64,000 nt of DNA, from contig VCMS01000224.1 in NCBI GenBank assembly GCA_022539475.1, positions 50,191-114,190 of the forward strand, written 5' to 3'. The translations under genes and the position numbers were made by a program. Source of the stretch: Gracilaria domingensis (taxonomy: Eukaryota > Rhodophyta > Florideophyceae > Gracilariales > Gracilariaceae). Positions 1-11,333 of this stretch are shown here, in pieces (the first letter of the stretch is position 1; the number at the start of each line of letters is the position of its first letter). Under the pieces are notes generated by a model. The model made no database searches. It had not been told where the DNA came from and saw nothing but the letters and a program-made list of their open reading frames with translations.

Positions 1-321
1 AAAAGTACCGAGCTGCAGCAGAGTTTTGACGATATTTCCAAGCGGATTGATAGATGCAATAACATAATGGAGGCCCAGGTTGAGCTGCAGAGGGCTCAAA
101 GCGCTACAACCGACCGAAAACGAACGAGATATCAAGAAGAATGCCTACTTTTCGACGAGGTCTTGGACTGCGTTGATAAAGTTAAGCGGGCTAAAGATGG
201 TGGGGACGAAGAGGTGGCAAGAATGGCTGAAAACCTTTTACAGCGAAAGAAGCAAATGTACAAGAGGTTTATTGAAGGAGTTGATAATGGTAAGAATCAT
301 CAACCTGAGGATCAAACGTGA
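1..321 (+). CDS. 3' end of an unrecognised protein-coding gene
   Basis: An open frame runs in from the left edge and stops at 321, so only the last ~106 codons are visible. The protein is strongly charged and probably helical, with many Glu/Lys/Arg/Gln residues in a spacing that suits a coiled coil, and ends in a short polar tail. I recognise no domain. The start is outside the window. The frame is uninterrupted over 321 bases, and an alternative frame overlapping it looks like a shadow. It could be a living gene end or a transposon ORF fragment. Confidence 0.4.
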   Translation, partial: KSTELQQSFDDISKRIDRCNNIMEAQVELQRAQSATTDRKRTRYQEECLLFDEVLDCVDKVKRAKDGGDEEVARMAENLLQRKKQMYKRFIEGVDNGKNHQPEDQT

Positions 322-694
322 CTGACCAGTAGTATCATCTCTTTGTTTTGTTTTCCTTGTGTCTAGATTTTATTGTGGTCGTGGTGACTTCTGTTTTGCA
401 GAGCACCGGGTGGTGGAGGGAACGATCACGTTGTATAGTTAGTAAATTCTACTGGACCATCTTCTTGTGGTCAATTCTTTGAAGGATTCACTCTTTGCTT
501 TGCATGTGATGTAAATCTTCGTCGCTCTTCAGCGTAAAAAATCTCTCTCTCTCTTTCTGGGTACGGAGCTTCTTTTCACTTAGACCTCAGACAAGGCAGC
601 TATGAGATCAGAGCATGTTTTCTACCTCACTGTGTATGCTTTCAAATAAATCAATCTGGGTCGAAGACGTTCGGAAGACAAGGCGATAATACTT
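322..694. other. non-coding interval with a CT microsatellite
   Basis: No supportable ORF. It holds a short pyrimidine repeat (CT units) around 541-560 and AT-rich sequence with an AATAAA-like hexamer near 646. It probably contains the 3' flank of the upstream gene and the 5' flank of the amine oxidase. I see no clear promoter. Confidence 0.4.
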
Positions 695-2667
695 GTGAAT
701 CCCAAGGCTCCAGCAGCCGAGTGTTCCGGACGACCAGACAAGGGAGTGCCACAAACCAAGAATTTAGCCCCGCCCACTTCAGCAGAGATTCGTCAAATAG
801 CACATCTAGCAGGAGATCATTTATCCGAGGGAATGCGATTCTCAGGAATAACAGTTGATGAGGAATACCCTAGTCGTGCCGCCATGGTAATTGGAATTGT
901 TCCGCCAGATGCGATTGCCTACAAGCTTCAGGTTGAGCTCAAGTCCTTCTGAAGTCCGTGAGCTTCCGGTTGCAAAAGGTGCCCAGCCAGTACTAACTCC
1001 AGATGATCGCGTTTTGGCGGAAGCAATCGTGAAGCGTGATCCTCGTGTGCGACAGTTGGTTTCAAAGAGATATGGGATGTACGATATTGTACGATATCGA
1101 CGTTTTGGTCTGTGATCCATGGAGCGTGCAAATCGCCGGAGAGTATGAGCCTCTCAATTTCCGAGAAGATGGTCAGTTGGCGAGATTGGTTCAGACGTTT
1201 CTCTATAAGTGCGATCATCCCGTTGACAACCATTACGCCCCTCCAACTGACATACTTCCAGTTGTCGATCTCAACTTGAGAACAGTAGTATCTGTTGAAG
1301 GATTGGAGCGCGCTCCGCCTTTACCATCGAGTTCAGCTGTTAATTACCATCCTGATCTTCTTCACAATAATGACTATCTGGATTCAACGTTCCGTAAGAC
1401 GTTACGTCCGCTTCAAGTAGTACAACCAGAAGGGCCCAGCTCTGCTGTTCGAGAGAATTATGTAGAGTGGGAAAAATGGAGCTTCATCATCGGGTTCAAC
1501 TACAGAGAAGGGCTTGTACTGCACGACATCCGGTTCGACAACCAGTCGGTAGTGAAACGAGCAAGTCTCGTGGAAATGGCCGTGCCATACGCAGATGTGC
1601 ATCCTCCGTTTGAGCGAAAATCTGCTTTCGATGTCAGAGAATATGGATTGGGATACTGTGCCAACAGCCTCGAGTTTGGGTGTGATTGCTTAGGTGCAAT
1701 TCACTACTTCGATGCGGTTTTGCCAAACAGCAGGGGAGAGCCATATACTATAAAGAAAGCCATACGTATGCACGAGGAAGATGTGGGCCCTCTTTACAAG
1801 CATGTAGAATATCGCACGGGTCATTCGGAAAGTCGACGTGCAAGACGACTATTGGTTTCTTTCATTGCAACAGTTGTGAATTACGAGTATTTGTTTTACT
1901 GGTATCTTCACCGAGATAGTTCCGTATCGCATGAAATCAAGCTTTCTGTCGAATTGTCTACCAATCTATGGAGCGACGGAGAAGTTGAACCTAAAGCTGG
2001 GGTAATGGTAGCCCCAGGGGTATATGCACAGATCCATCAGCACTTGTTCTGTGCACATTTGGAAATGGCAGTCGATGGTGTTTGCAACTCCGTACAAGAG
2101 GAGAATATGATCGCTGCAGAAGCTGGGAATCATAATCCTTATGGAAACGCTTTTCGAGTCCAAACCAGGTTGTTGCGTACAGAGGAAGAAGCTCAACGTG
2201 ATGCGGCGGCTGCCCGTTGTTGGCGAGTTTTTAACCCAAAGAAACAGAATTCCATATCCGGGAAAACGGTTGCGTACAAGCTTGTTCCGTGCTCATTTGG
2301 GTCATTCCAACCACCTTTTCTCAATACTGATGACAGCGCGGTGTCAAAGCGTGGCTGGTCTGCGAAGAAAGCGATGTGGGTCACAGCATGCGATGAAGAC
2401 GAAAACTTCCCGGCAAGCGAAGTTCCAACTCAGAGCGCCGGCGGTGATGGCCTGCCGCGATGGACGGCCAAGAATCGCTCGGTAGTGGAGGAGCGCCTCG
2501 TAGTATGGCACAGCTTTGGGGTTACACATGTGCCAAGAACTGAAGATTTCCCCGTGATGCCGTGCGAAAGCAATGGTTTCAGCCTGAAACCGGATTGCTT
2601 TTTGCTCGGGAATCCAGGAATTGATCTCGCTCCGCAAACGGATCGGGCAAGTGTATGCTGCTTGTGA
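695..2667 (+). pseudogene. primary (copper) amine oxidase, frameshifted near the N terminus
   Basis: This is a copper/topaquinone amine oxidase, which oxidises primary amines to aldehydes with release of ammonia and peroxide. The key residues are all visible: the catalytic-base Asp in YFDAV (codon 1711-1713), the cofactor-forming Tyr in NYEY (codon 1882-1884), the copper HxH pair (2035-2037 and 2041-2043) and the third copper His in GVTH (2527-2529). The C terminus looks natural, with NPGID followed by a short tail. The N-terminal domain is split over three frames: frame 2 (695 to about 940), frame 3 (about 940-1085) and frame 1 (to 2667). The second break is explained by an exact 10-bp tandem duplication at 1078-1097. 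No ATG lies in frame at 695, so the true start is lost or further upstream. Two very short introns or assembly errors are alternatives, but no GT-AG pair is needed to explain the second break. Confidence 0.9.
1078..1097 (+). repeat. 10-bp tandem duplication that breaks the amine oxidase frame
   Basis: The 10-mer TGTACGATAT occurs at 1078-1087 and again at 1088-1097. Upstream coding is in frame 3 and downstream coding in frame 1. Deleting one copy joins the two frames without loss of a residue. Confidence 0.9.
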
Positions 2668-4694
2668 TCACCAATCGCAACAATTGTGTATCCTAACTTA
2701 AGGCAGTGAAGCCGTATCATCCTCGACTCAACTGCTCGAAGTTTCATTTTTTCCGCGAACCTCCGGAAGCATATGTCGACAACGCTGCAATTTGAGCAAG
2801 ACATTGATATCGTCACCGAGGTGTATTTGAGGCGATCAATACGCAAAACTGGATGCGAGCACGGTCGAATGCAACACGGAGCTCTTTTCTTAGTCGGCGC
2901 GGCTCAAGATCTTTATCTGGTAAGAAATGGGTGTCATGGTTGGGGTCCCTTCCGAAAATCTCTTCTTTAATGGATTGATCTTCTTTACTGTGGTCCTAAC
3001 ATCCCCATTCCGAAACTATGGGAGTATTATCTACGTAGATAATTCTATCTTCTGGAAGGCCAAAAACGTTTTGGGCCACTGTCAAAGATTTGTGACAAAG
3101 ATGCCTCTCTTCTCGTTCTTTTTGCGTTAGTTATTCCTCTCTCCGCAACGCATTTCTAAAAGGATAGCGTAATACAACATGCTCTACACTTTTCTTCACG
3201 GATTGGAAAGCGTGGAACACTTCGGTGCACTTAGTTTTTGAGAGAAGGAAGAATCTGAATCCAGATCACCTTCAACACTTCCTTAGTCGGGGTCAGAGCA
3301 GCGCGCTTGGCTTTTCCCTTCAGTGGTTTCATGGCAGATGTAGCACTTGCACATGAGCACGGTCGGGTTTTTGTTGCACATCAACCCTTCTTCGAAGCAG
3401 TTCTTCTCTGAGCGCGACTCTAATCATTTTCTTCTTTATTTCGAACATCGACCTCTAATTCCTAGGTCGAAGTAGAACATTCGTTACAGAAAGTTCTCTC
3501 TCGTCAAGAAGGCCGGCAATCTATGTCGGTGTTCTCTAATCAAATCTTGAAGACTAAGATTCTATCGTGCAGTTAACGAAGGAGTTGTTTCTCGGCGAGA
3601 GGCGTTCGTCAGAGGACATCTCAGTATTGCGTGGTCTGGGTCCTTTTTGATGTTTGTACCGCAACCACATCTCTCAGTTCTCCCTGTTGATGTACGATGA
3701 AACTGGGTGTAGAGTCGGAACCTGTCCCGTGAAAAGCTAGGCTAATAGCGCCTCCGCTTTTTGTGCCGCGAACATATTTGTCGTATCGCTGCTCGCCTGT
3801 GGTAGGTCTAATCTTCTTAGAGACGGGTTTTTTGAAGAACTTCGGATAAAGCGGTTGCGCTTTGCTTCTCTCTTAGCTATATTTGCTGCTGCTGAAACTT
3901 TTCTTGAAGCACCGGGCGCCTGAACCCTTAATGCTGCGTTTGACCCACCTTGATAACATTTGTGGGAAGAAGGTAAGCTTCAATGCTAATTAGAACGGAA
4001 TTTCCCGATTGTTCATGGAGACCTTGTCTTTGGGGCAGTTCAAAGTTTACACGCTGCAAGCCCAAATGAAAACTGGACCATTATAAACTCATGATGATCA
4101 CGATGATAGTCGCCTTTTGGCTATGAAGACTGAAGTACAAGATAGCCTGCTAAGCCAGCAGGAGTCGCCAATTTCGCTTCAGCCTTAAAAATACACGGCA
4201 ATGTGACCAACATTTCGCCAATGCCAGTTTCCTATAAAAGCCCTCACCCACCTTCGACCTTGGCAGTCCAAGTGACCTCCTCTCCACCTCCGAGTCGTTC
4301 TTGCACCGCTCTGTGGCCATGTCTGTGAACTCTTTCGTCGCATTGTATGGGGCTGCGAAAGAGTTCATGATGGACATGGCCACTGAACTGTACAGGAACA
4401 GCAAGTCTCCATTTAAGAGGTGTTGAGTCAGATGCATCCAAAACTGGATGGAATTGCTTCAAGACCTTGTAAATGGAGACTTGAGCAGATGGTTCAAATC
4501 CAAGCTTGATTCCAGTAGAAACAGCTCTTTATCTTTCGCTGGTGCCAAATCAAAGCGTGGGCTCGTAATATCGCTGTGAGTCAGAGAGTCTCTCGGACAA
4601 AAAACGTTGAGTCACTGAGAATACCTTTCTCTAATCAGCCGCTTTCCCCCTAGACCAGTACGACCGCTACAGATATGCCTCCCAACTACCATGC
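2668..4694. other. interval without a recognised gene
   Basis: About 2 kb with no long ORF. A minus-strand open stretch at 4150-4437 (95 codons) could be a remnant of the second, DNA-binding ORF that PIF/Harbinger elements carry, but I see no Myb/trihelix tryptophan pattern and do not call it. The rest looks like anonymous flanking or old repeat sequence. Confidence 0.3.
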
Positions 4695-5957
4695 TCACTC
4701 AAAGCGATGAACAGGAGCCCCCCGAACGGAAGGTCTTCTCAAACATTTGTCTTTGATGATCTTCACCAATGCCTCCCTCTTTAACGAACGGCATTTTTCG
4801 TCCCCTTCGTTTGATCCAGAAACCACGTCAGCCCAGCGCTGATCTTTGCACGTTTTGTACCAGGACCTCGCATCGTCACTTGCCTGGCATTCCTCGTCGT
4901 TTGATATGTCCTTCACACTATTGCCACGATTCTCTACACATTAATTGTGCAGTTTCATGCACAATGAAACAGTCCGGCAGCACACTGGGACATCGAAATG
5001 GAGAAAGTTTAGAATTCTCCATCGCGCGACAAGCATACCAAATGCTTGCTCGACGTGAACGCGTAGAGACGAATGAAAAAAATTGAAGCCGTCCTCCCAC
5101 CAAAACGAAACCTGTGAATGAGGAATTGGTGTTATGAGGCTTTCGGTGCAAAGATACGCCTCGTCACCGGCAATCCAAAACTCTACACGAAGTCTATTCT
5201 TTTCGAGGTATCTACCAAGCTTGGAAACTGAATGAGCGAGTGCGTCGTATGTGGACCCCGCACATCTTATTGAAACATCCAAAAATAGGTAAGATGCGTC
5301 CACAACAGCTTGAACTGGAAGGGAGTAATACCCTTTTCGATAATAAAAAGCGGCAGCGAATCGGCATGATGGCTTTCTTATCTTTATCGCTATACCATCT
5401 ATGGCTCCTTTGCAGCCTGTAAATGGGCTTCCGTTTCTTCGTGAATGTCTAAAGCCTTTCGAAAGACGCTCCAACTCCTCCATGCTACTTGGGATCCCAG
5501 GAAGTGTCAATTCTGTCATTAACGCATTGCGCGTTTCATGAAAGACGGCGTACGGTGTTGATGCCCCTACACCGAATCCGATCATAATATCGATGTAACT
5601 AGAGCCTGAAAGCATCCGTAAGGCTATCGCAAGCCTTGTCTTTGACGAAATAGCTGGCCTGCGTGATCTTCGGCCCATTTCCGTATTCTTCTCCAGTAAA
5701 TGGGAAACCTTTGAAGGTAGCTTGTCGAATACCTCTTTGTTCATTCGAAATGCCTTCTTGAAAGACTGCGCATTGAGAGTAGGCTCCAAATTTTCGAATG
5801 ATCTGGTGCGGCGCACTAGCGATGGCCTTCTAACTGCTACGGGCTTCTGGATTATTTGCGTCTTCATTATTGACACCGAGGTTTGCACTAAATTCAGTGT
5901 CACAGCGGCTTGCATAAAGATCAAATTAGGAGCCGTTTGGATTGCTACCATGTTCAA
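4695..5957 (-). pseudogene. PIF/Harbinger (DDE_Tnp_4) transposase with one internal stop
   Basis: The frame reads from 5957 to 4695 with a single in-frame TAA at 4941-4943. Motifs of the PIF/Harbinger nuclease are clear: GAIDG (first Asp, residue 187), GDEAY (second Asp, residue 265) and HVEQAFGML (Glu, residue 303), preceded by a helix-turn-helix-like N-terminal half. Past the stop the frame goes on with CVE and ends in a KCLRRP tail typical of the family, so the stop replaces a sense codon in an LHN-x-C context. Codons are otherwise intact and no frameshift is needed. I could not identify terminal inverted repeats or the usual TTA/TAA target copy, nor a convincing partner ORF. It is probably a recently silenced copy. 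Confidence 0.9.
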
Positions 5958-6266
5958 AGTATTGAGATTGCAGTGTTATTATCTGTAACAAGAGCTGTTA
6001 CATGTAGGCCGAAAGCATGAGAGCTTTGTTAAAGCACAGCGACAATATCTCAGAAAGAAAGAGTAGAACGTGATTGCGGAGGGCTCTTTCTGTGTTCTAC
6101 GTGCTCATCGAAAGTCTGGTTGATGGATGATGCTGTGTGGAGATTGCGATTTTTGATCGAGAGCGCAGGTGTTAGAGTTTGAATTGTCGTCGGCAGTGTG
6201 CACACTATAAATGAAACATTCGTGTTGATCGCCCTGTGGGCTTTGGGATGTCGGTACGAGGTGCTT

Positions 6267-6440
6267 TGGCGGTACGCAGATCACTGAGCAGTCTTTAGCG
6301 CTACGCTGGGAGCGAAAATGCAAAGTGTCTTGGCGGTGAAAAGAAGGTGCAAGGGGCTCCGGCGGTACGCGGAGCATGGAGCAGTCGTTGGTGGCCGAAA
6401 GGCTCTGGCGGTACGCGGATCACGGAGCAGTCGTTGGCGG
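6267..6440 (+). repeat. imperfect repeat of a ~35-bp GC-rich unit
   Basis: Three copies of a unit built on GGCGGTACGCGGATCACGGA followed by GCAGTCGTT lie at about 6267-6295, 6359-6391 and 6405-6440, with degenerate matter between them. It is a minisatellite-like local duplication upstream of the Harbinger ORF. No function is evident. Confidence 0.7.
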
Positions 6441-6732
6441 CCGCCGCCGAGACGCATAGTACGGATGGATCAAGAGCATTGTAGCGAAAATTGAGTGGCC
6501 TATCAAAGAAGAAACGTGTGTCATATGGACACGACAGACATTAAATTACTCTACATGATTCTTTGAGGATCTCAAAGTATGCGTCAACACAAAGCAACGT
6601 CAACACTTGTTAAGAACGGCCCTAATATTGAAAACAAAATGGCGGCTGCACTGCTCGCAAAGCAACGGAAGAAGATCAGATGTAGCAAGGGATGTGTCGC
6701 TTTTTATGCAGAGCACCAGGTGAGGAAACAGA

Positions 6733-6984
6733 TCAGCTGGCACGGATTCTATTTGAGTGATGGCTAATGCCGATTAGGATTTGTGTCGCCTTTATGACAA
6801 ACGGCATGTTGTACCATTGGCATAGATATTCAAGCATAGTCAACACCGAGTCGCCAAGAGATTTTTTGAGCTGATGAAGGCAGACAAGTTGGTTACGCAT
6901 GTGGAACAAGTCGCTCCGAAGCTGAGATACTTCATCCTCCATGTGCTGAATTTGTCCTGAGGATGGGACAGGCTGTGCTTTCAA
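6733..6984 (-). CDS. short coiled-coil ORF, unknown
   Basis: The frame continues a Ser-rich linker into a heptad-like segment (EDEVSQLRSDL, MRNQL, LHQLKKSL) and stops at 6733. A stop lies in the same frame just upstream near 7025, so the N terminus is missing. It is on the same strand and 5' of the Harbinger transposase, so it may be the C-terminal part of that element's accessory protein. That link is inference only. Confidence 0.3.
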   Translation of the reverse strand: MKAQPVPSSGQIQHMEDEVSQLRSDLFHMRNQLVCLHQLKKSLGDSVLTMLEYLCQWYNMPFVIKATQILIGISHHSNRIRAS

Positions 6985-7428
6985 TTGAGATGATGGGGAA
7001 GAGGAGCCGTTGTGAGAGAGATACTTGGATCAAAGCGGATCTTGTTAATGCATGCTTTTGGAAGTCTTGACAATTTACCCCTGCAGACGCTTCGTGCGGT
7101 CACGCTGCACTTTGGTAGCAAAGGGATAGCTGTGCGGCGGCGGTCGGTGCGCGCGCAGAACAGCTGCGAAGCAAGGAGCAAAATCATCGATAAACCAGTC
7201 GTTTACGAAGATATACAGTACTCTTAAGGACGTGCACTCGCGTAATGGGCGCAAATAAGCGCGAGCGATTCTGGCTCAACACTGCAGGGTGGAAACAGTC
7301 GGAAACGATTTGGACAGTTGAAATGAACTCGAAAACGAGGTGAATGCCGCTCTCAAGCGCATTGAGCTGCCCGACAATCAAAAAACGGAGGCATGCACCG
7401 GCAAACGAAGACCCCAGGGAAACACTTT

Positions 7429-7800
7429 GATATCCGCTTGATATTCCTTAGATATGCTTTGGATATCCGAGTGATTTCTCGGATATATATCTGATTTTCG
7501 AATTTGGATATACAGCCGATGTACATAGGATACAAGAAAATGCTTACAATATCTATACCAATGATATTCGTCTGATTTTTGGATGTCCGAATTATGTCCA
7601 AGCAATTCCAAGAGAGGCAACTTTGGTTTTCAAAATCATTCGTCATATCTATTGTTATATCTTTCAAAAGTAGTTGATGAATGTCTCAAGGGCATCAAAA
7701 GAGTATCATTTTGTACATCCTCTGTCATATCTACTGGATGTTACAGGGATATCATGGATATACGTAAGATATCCAGATGAGATACAAAAGACATCCAGAT
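7429..7800. repeat. stretch dense in GATATCC/GGATAT motifs
   Basis: GGATAT, GATATC and their complements recur many times within ~370 bases, spaced irregularly, in AT-rich DNA. The small ORFs here are by-products of the repeated motif. It resembles a degenerate satellite or the interior of an old MITE. I found no terminal repeats. Confidence 0.5.
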
Positions 7801-8640
7801 TTCAAATCTAGGGGGTATCATTCGAGCATCTGTATACTTCTAAGTCGACTTACGACGAACCTTGTGCACATACTTGAGAGTACTTTCACAATTGCAAGCC
7901 GGCATTTCACTCGGAGATATACAACTTGATATACTCGATCGGATGGCCGAGAGCACCATCACCGCCGTCAGAGATGGCGACATAGCCATCAACTTTGATG
8001 ACGCCCGTGCCGAATTCTCTCCATGCCGTCAGAGCCCGGTTTCGATCGGACACTCTGCAGATGTCAATCGTCGGGAACCTCACCAAGAGGAAGATGCGTA
8101 CGCGGGCGAAGCGCTGGATTGAACAGGGACCAGGGGAGGGGCTGCGGCAGCGGGAGCACTGAGGAGGGAAGAGTTGGGGCTACATGCCCCGCTCACAGAC
8201 ATCAGCGGCAGGGAAAGATGACAAATCAAGAGAAACTGAGTTTCGGACGATGGCGAGAGGGGCTACTACTGCCAGTTGGCGCTGAGCTGAGCTTGCGTTC
8301 GCGTGAGGCTCAAACAAGGGCATAAATTTGCACCGCGTGGCAGCGCGCTACGTGTAGCTGCGCCATCCCTCGGCGCGCCTTGGCCTTGTGCGCCCCCGTC
8401 CTCTTCTACACAGCACCACTCTCTCGTGCTCAGTCAACTGCTCTCTGCAAGACACGGTCCCCCTCCACCAGCCCCCTTCCGCTGACCAGTCGCTCGGTCG
8501 AGCCCGCCCGCACGCTATCCAAGTTCACCGCCGCACTCCTCGCCGCGGCATCCGAGCTGGGGCTACATCTCTCCCTTCGTTCTTCCCCCTTCCTCTGACG
8601 TCGCGAAATGTGCACCCCCGCCTAGGAGCTCCGGGAGCAA
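7801..8640. other. GC-rich interval 5' of the kinase pseudogene
   Basis: Composition changes sharply to GC- and CT-rich from about 8100. Several overlapping ORFs exist because stops are rare, but none has a recognisable domain. In position and base content it fits the decayed promoter, leader and N-lobe coding region of the downstream kinase. Confidence 0.35.
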
Positions 8641-9438
8641 ATCTGCCAGGGAACGTGCGTCCATGTGTACCGCGCATGGTGTGGTGAAATCAACGAGGAG
8701 AAATTCATCAAGGTTATGGAGCTCGAGTGGCTGCAGGCCTTACTTGAGGACGTCATTCGCGAGATTCAAGTCATGAGCCTTTTCAGCCAACCCAACGTAG
8801 TTTCTTTCTCCACTGCTTTCGTTCAGAATACCCACCTCTAGATTGTCCTGCCCCTTCTTACTGGCGGCTCACTCCATGCCCTCATGTCCCTTATGTACAC
8901 CGATCGGGTTAGCGAGCCTCTTGCCGTCTAGGTTTTGCACTGTGTACTCCAGGCACTCGAGTACTTTCACAGCAACGTGAAACGCACCGCGATGTCAAAG
9001 CCGCCAATCAGCTGCCTGAATAAACCCGGAAACGTAATGCTTTCAGAGTATGGTGTGATGAGATGGATAGTTGAAGACATCTGGGACAGAAAACAGCGCG
9101 AGACTTTTGTTCGAACGCCTTGCTGGATGGGCACGGAGGTTATGGAACAAACCTCAGGCTATGATTACAAAGCCTAAATCTGGTCTCTAGGCATAACTGG
9201 CTTTGAGCTCTCGCAAGGACGGGGGCCGTACCACAGCTACCCGCCAAAGACGGTATTGTTCTTTACCTTGCAGAATCCACCCCCCACTCTCACTAGCCCA
9301 ACTGCGAACATTTTACCGCAAGAATGCCACGATTTTGTTGCCGACTGTCTGCAGATGAATCTAAAGATTCGCCTTTCTGCGAAGCAGCTTCCCAAGCACA
9401 AACTGTTTGCGAATGGCGTTCGGAAACCACAGGACTGA
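8641..9438 (+). pseudogene. GCK-VI / OSR1-SPAK-like STE20 kinase domain, decayed
   Basis: The kinase domain from the alpha-C helix to subdomain XI is readable: DVIREIQVMS, then QPNVVSF, PLLTGGSLHALM, LQALEYFH, TPCWMGTEVMEQ, GYDYKA, IWSLGI, YPPKTVLFFTLQNPPPTL. The YPP plus LTLQNPPPTL pattern is characteristic of the OSR1/SPAK-type STE20 group, which regulates ion transport in animals and related stress responses elsewhere. In-frame stops occur at 8839-8841, 8929-8931 and 9175-9177; the first two sit where Trp would be expected. The HRDVKAAN catalytic loop (8985 onward) lies in frame 3 while both flanks are in frame 1, so two compensating frameshifts bracket it. DFG is replaced by EYG. The glycine-rich loop is not found. 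It is clearly non-functional. Confidence 0.85.
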
Positions 9439-9912
9439 CTGGAAACCATCGCTAAGCTACCACATAGAGTTTTAAAAGGGGGGCTCACAATGGCAGCTTA
9501 TACGTCGATTTGGAAACCTTACATAGCCGCGTGGGTCTGTAATCCATGCGTTATTACTGAACGTATGGGCTAGAACTTTGATGACGATTTGGATCGTGCA
9601 AAACTACATCACATTCGTGAGAATCAGGAAGATACGGGGTCCTGGGGCTCCGCAGGGCGCAAGCGATACGGCTCCATCCTTTCACTCTATTAACCTCTTA
9701 CTGATACCTCATACGATTCAAATGCGACGAGAAATGTGAGCAGCTCCGCTCTTAGTCAAGACGGTTCGTCAGAAAATCACTCTGCATCGGCTACTAACTT
9801 GCCACATGGGAGCAAAGTGGGTTGTGTGAACTCAGCTGACTCTTCGTAGATCAGTGCTACAATTCAAGCTGCGCGGAATAGAATCAATGTCGGGCACAAT
9901 TCAGGTCCCACC

Positions 9913-11333
9913 TTGCCTGCAAAGACGGTTGGCTTGGTGAGGAAGGGCCGATTTACTGTTTTGGAAGTGAAAAATACAGAGAAGATTGGTGGCAGGATTG
10001 AAAGCTTTCTAGATGATTCTAATGACTTTCTTTGTTTGGTTCCGACTTTGACAACAGACGAGTTAGATACAGGGCGTTCTACTCAACTATTTGCGTGCTA
10101 TTTCGCGGGAGGGGGGAGTTGGGGGGGTGAGGGGGGGTGGGGGGGGAGGGGGGATGGGGGGGGGAGGGGGGGAGGGGGGGAGGGGGGAGCGGGGGGAAGG
10201 GGCGCACCCGTACTTATCAACTTTGCTTCTAAGCAACCATGTTATCCTTCATCGCAAACCAATGATGATGCACGGGCGTCAAATTCATCACAGTCATCGC
10301 CGCTTATACCAGTCCATTCTGTGACCTCTAAGGTTGCATTTCCATCTGCTGCTTCAGCCAGCACTATCGCAGCTCCAAGGATGGTGCAAGCTTCAAAGAA
10401 ACGTACTGCTGATGTGCAACCCACTCAATCTGTGAAAACAGGCCACTCGTTCGCTGGTCGAGCGAGTTTATTCTGTGAGTATTCTTCAAACAACGTCGCA
10501 CACCGATGCCCTTGGAAATCCCGTAGTTCCAACTCCCAGTGCGTCCCCTGTGTCTCAGGGAGGCACAACATCCAACCCTTGACGCAAATATTACGAGTGC
10601 TTCTGTAGCACGTAAGTCTGCGACAAAGGTGGTCCCTCCTTTGGAACAAACCAAGGGACGTGATCTGCAAAGAGAAAGAGTGTATTTCAGGTCAAAGAAA
10701 TTCGAATGGCTGTGACCAAGACCTTTTTAGAGCTTGCATCTGGTTCACGGCCTGCGAATACCTCTGGAAGCTTCCCTCCTCTCTCGTCAAAGATTGGTTT
10801 GGCAACATCCAAACAATCAAAAGCATATTTGACGTGAAGGAAGATGAGCAGCGACAAACGTATAGCACCGCCCCGAAAGGGTTCCGGGCTGTTCCAAATA
10901 TATCTGCAACAGGTGCTACGGAGATATTGAATTCAAGGCAGAGAACATTACTTGTTTCGCTGCTACCTGAGATTCCTTCATCCCCTGGACGAAGTCTTGC
11001 AAAACAATCATTTTTCTGCTCTCTGAGTTTGAGAGTACGATTTATGCTTTCGCTCAAGAGAATGAAGTTCTGGAAAGGGAACGAATGTTTCTGAAAGGAA
11101 AATCTCATGGTAGTTTCGTGCCTCATCTTTCTGTTGGAACCCGCATTCTCTCCGTTTCCGACGCCGTTGCAAAACTTACTATTCCTAAAGCACTGGCTAC
11201 GGCTTCTCTTACCTATTTACCAAGCACATCAGCTGTGTCATCTACGGTAGCCCAAAGTCATCAAATCAGGGTCAGCAGGCCCAGATTCATCATATTTCAA
11301 TTAGCACTGCTCAGAGTTGCCCAAACAGTATGA
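9913..11333 (+). pseudogene. probable C-terminal tail of the decayed kinase
   Basis: Downstream of the kinase domain, fragments in shifting frames look coding: RKGRFTVLEV near 9936, a Ser/Pro/Thr-rich stretch, ALGNPVVPTPSAS, and a helical segment with SEFESTIYAFAQENEVLERE near 11020-11080. GRFxV tails are common after GCK-VI kinases, which is why I attach this region to the kinase. Several stops and frameshifts interrupt it and a G-run low-complexity tract is embedded. It could instead belong to an unrelated gene. Confidence 0.35.
10106..10200 (+). repeat. long G-run tract, likely G-quadruplex forming
   Basis: About 95 bases are almost entirely G on the + strand, broken by single A, T or C residues, giving many runs of five or more G. 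It makes a spurious glycine-rich reading frame. It satisfies the simple G-quadruplex pattern many times over. Confidence 0.9.

Noticed and set aside
9913-10608. Glycine-rich protein from the 231-codon ORF
   Set aside because: The Gly-rich part is produced by the G-run tract; only the short flanking motifs look coding.
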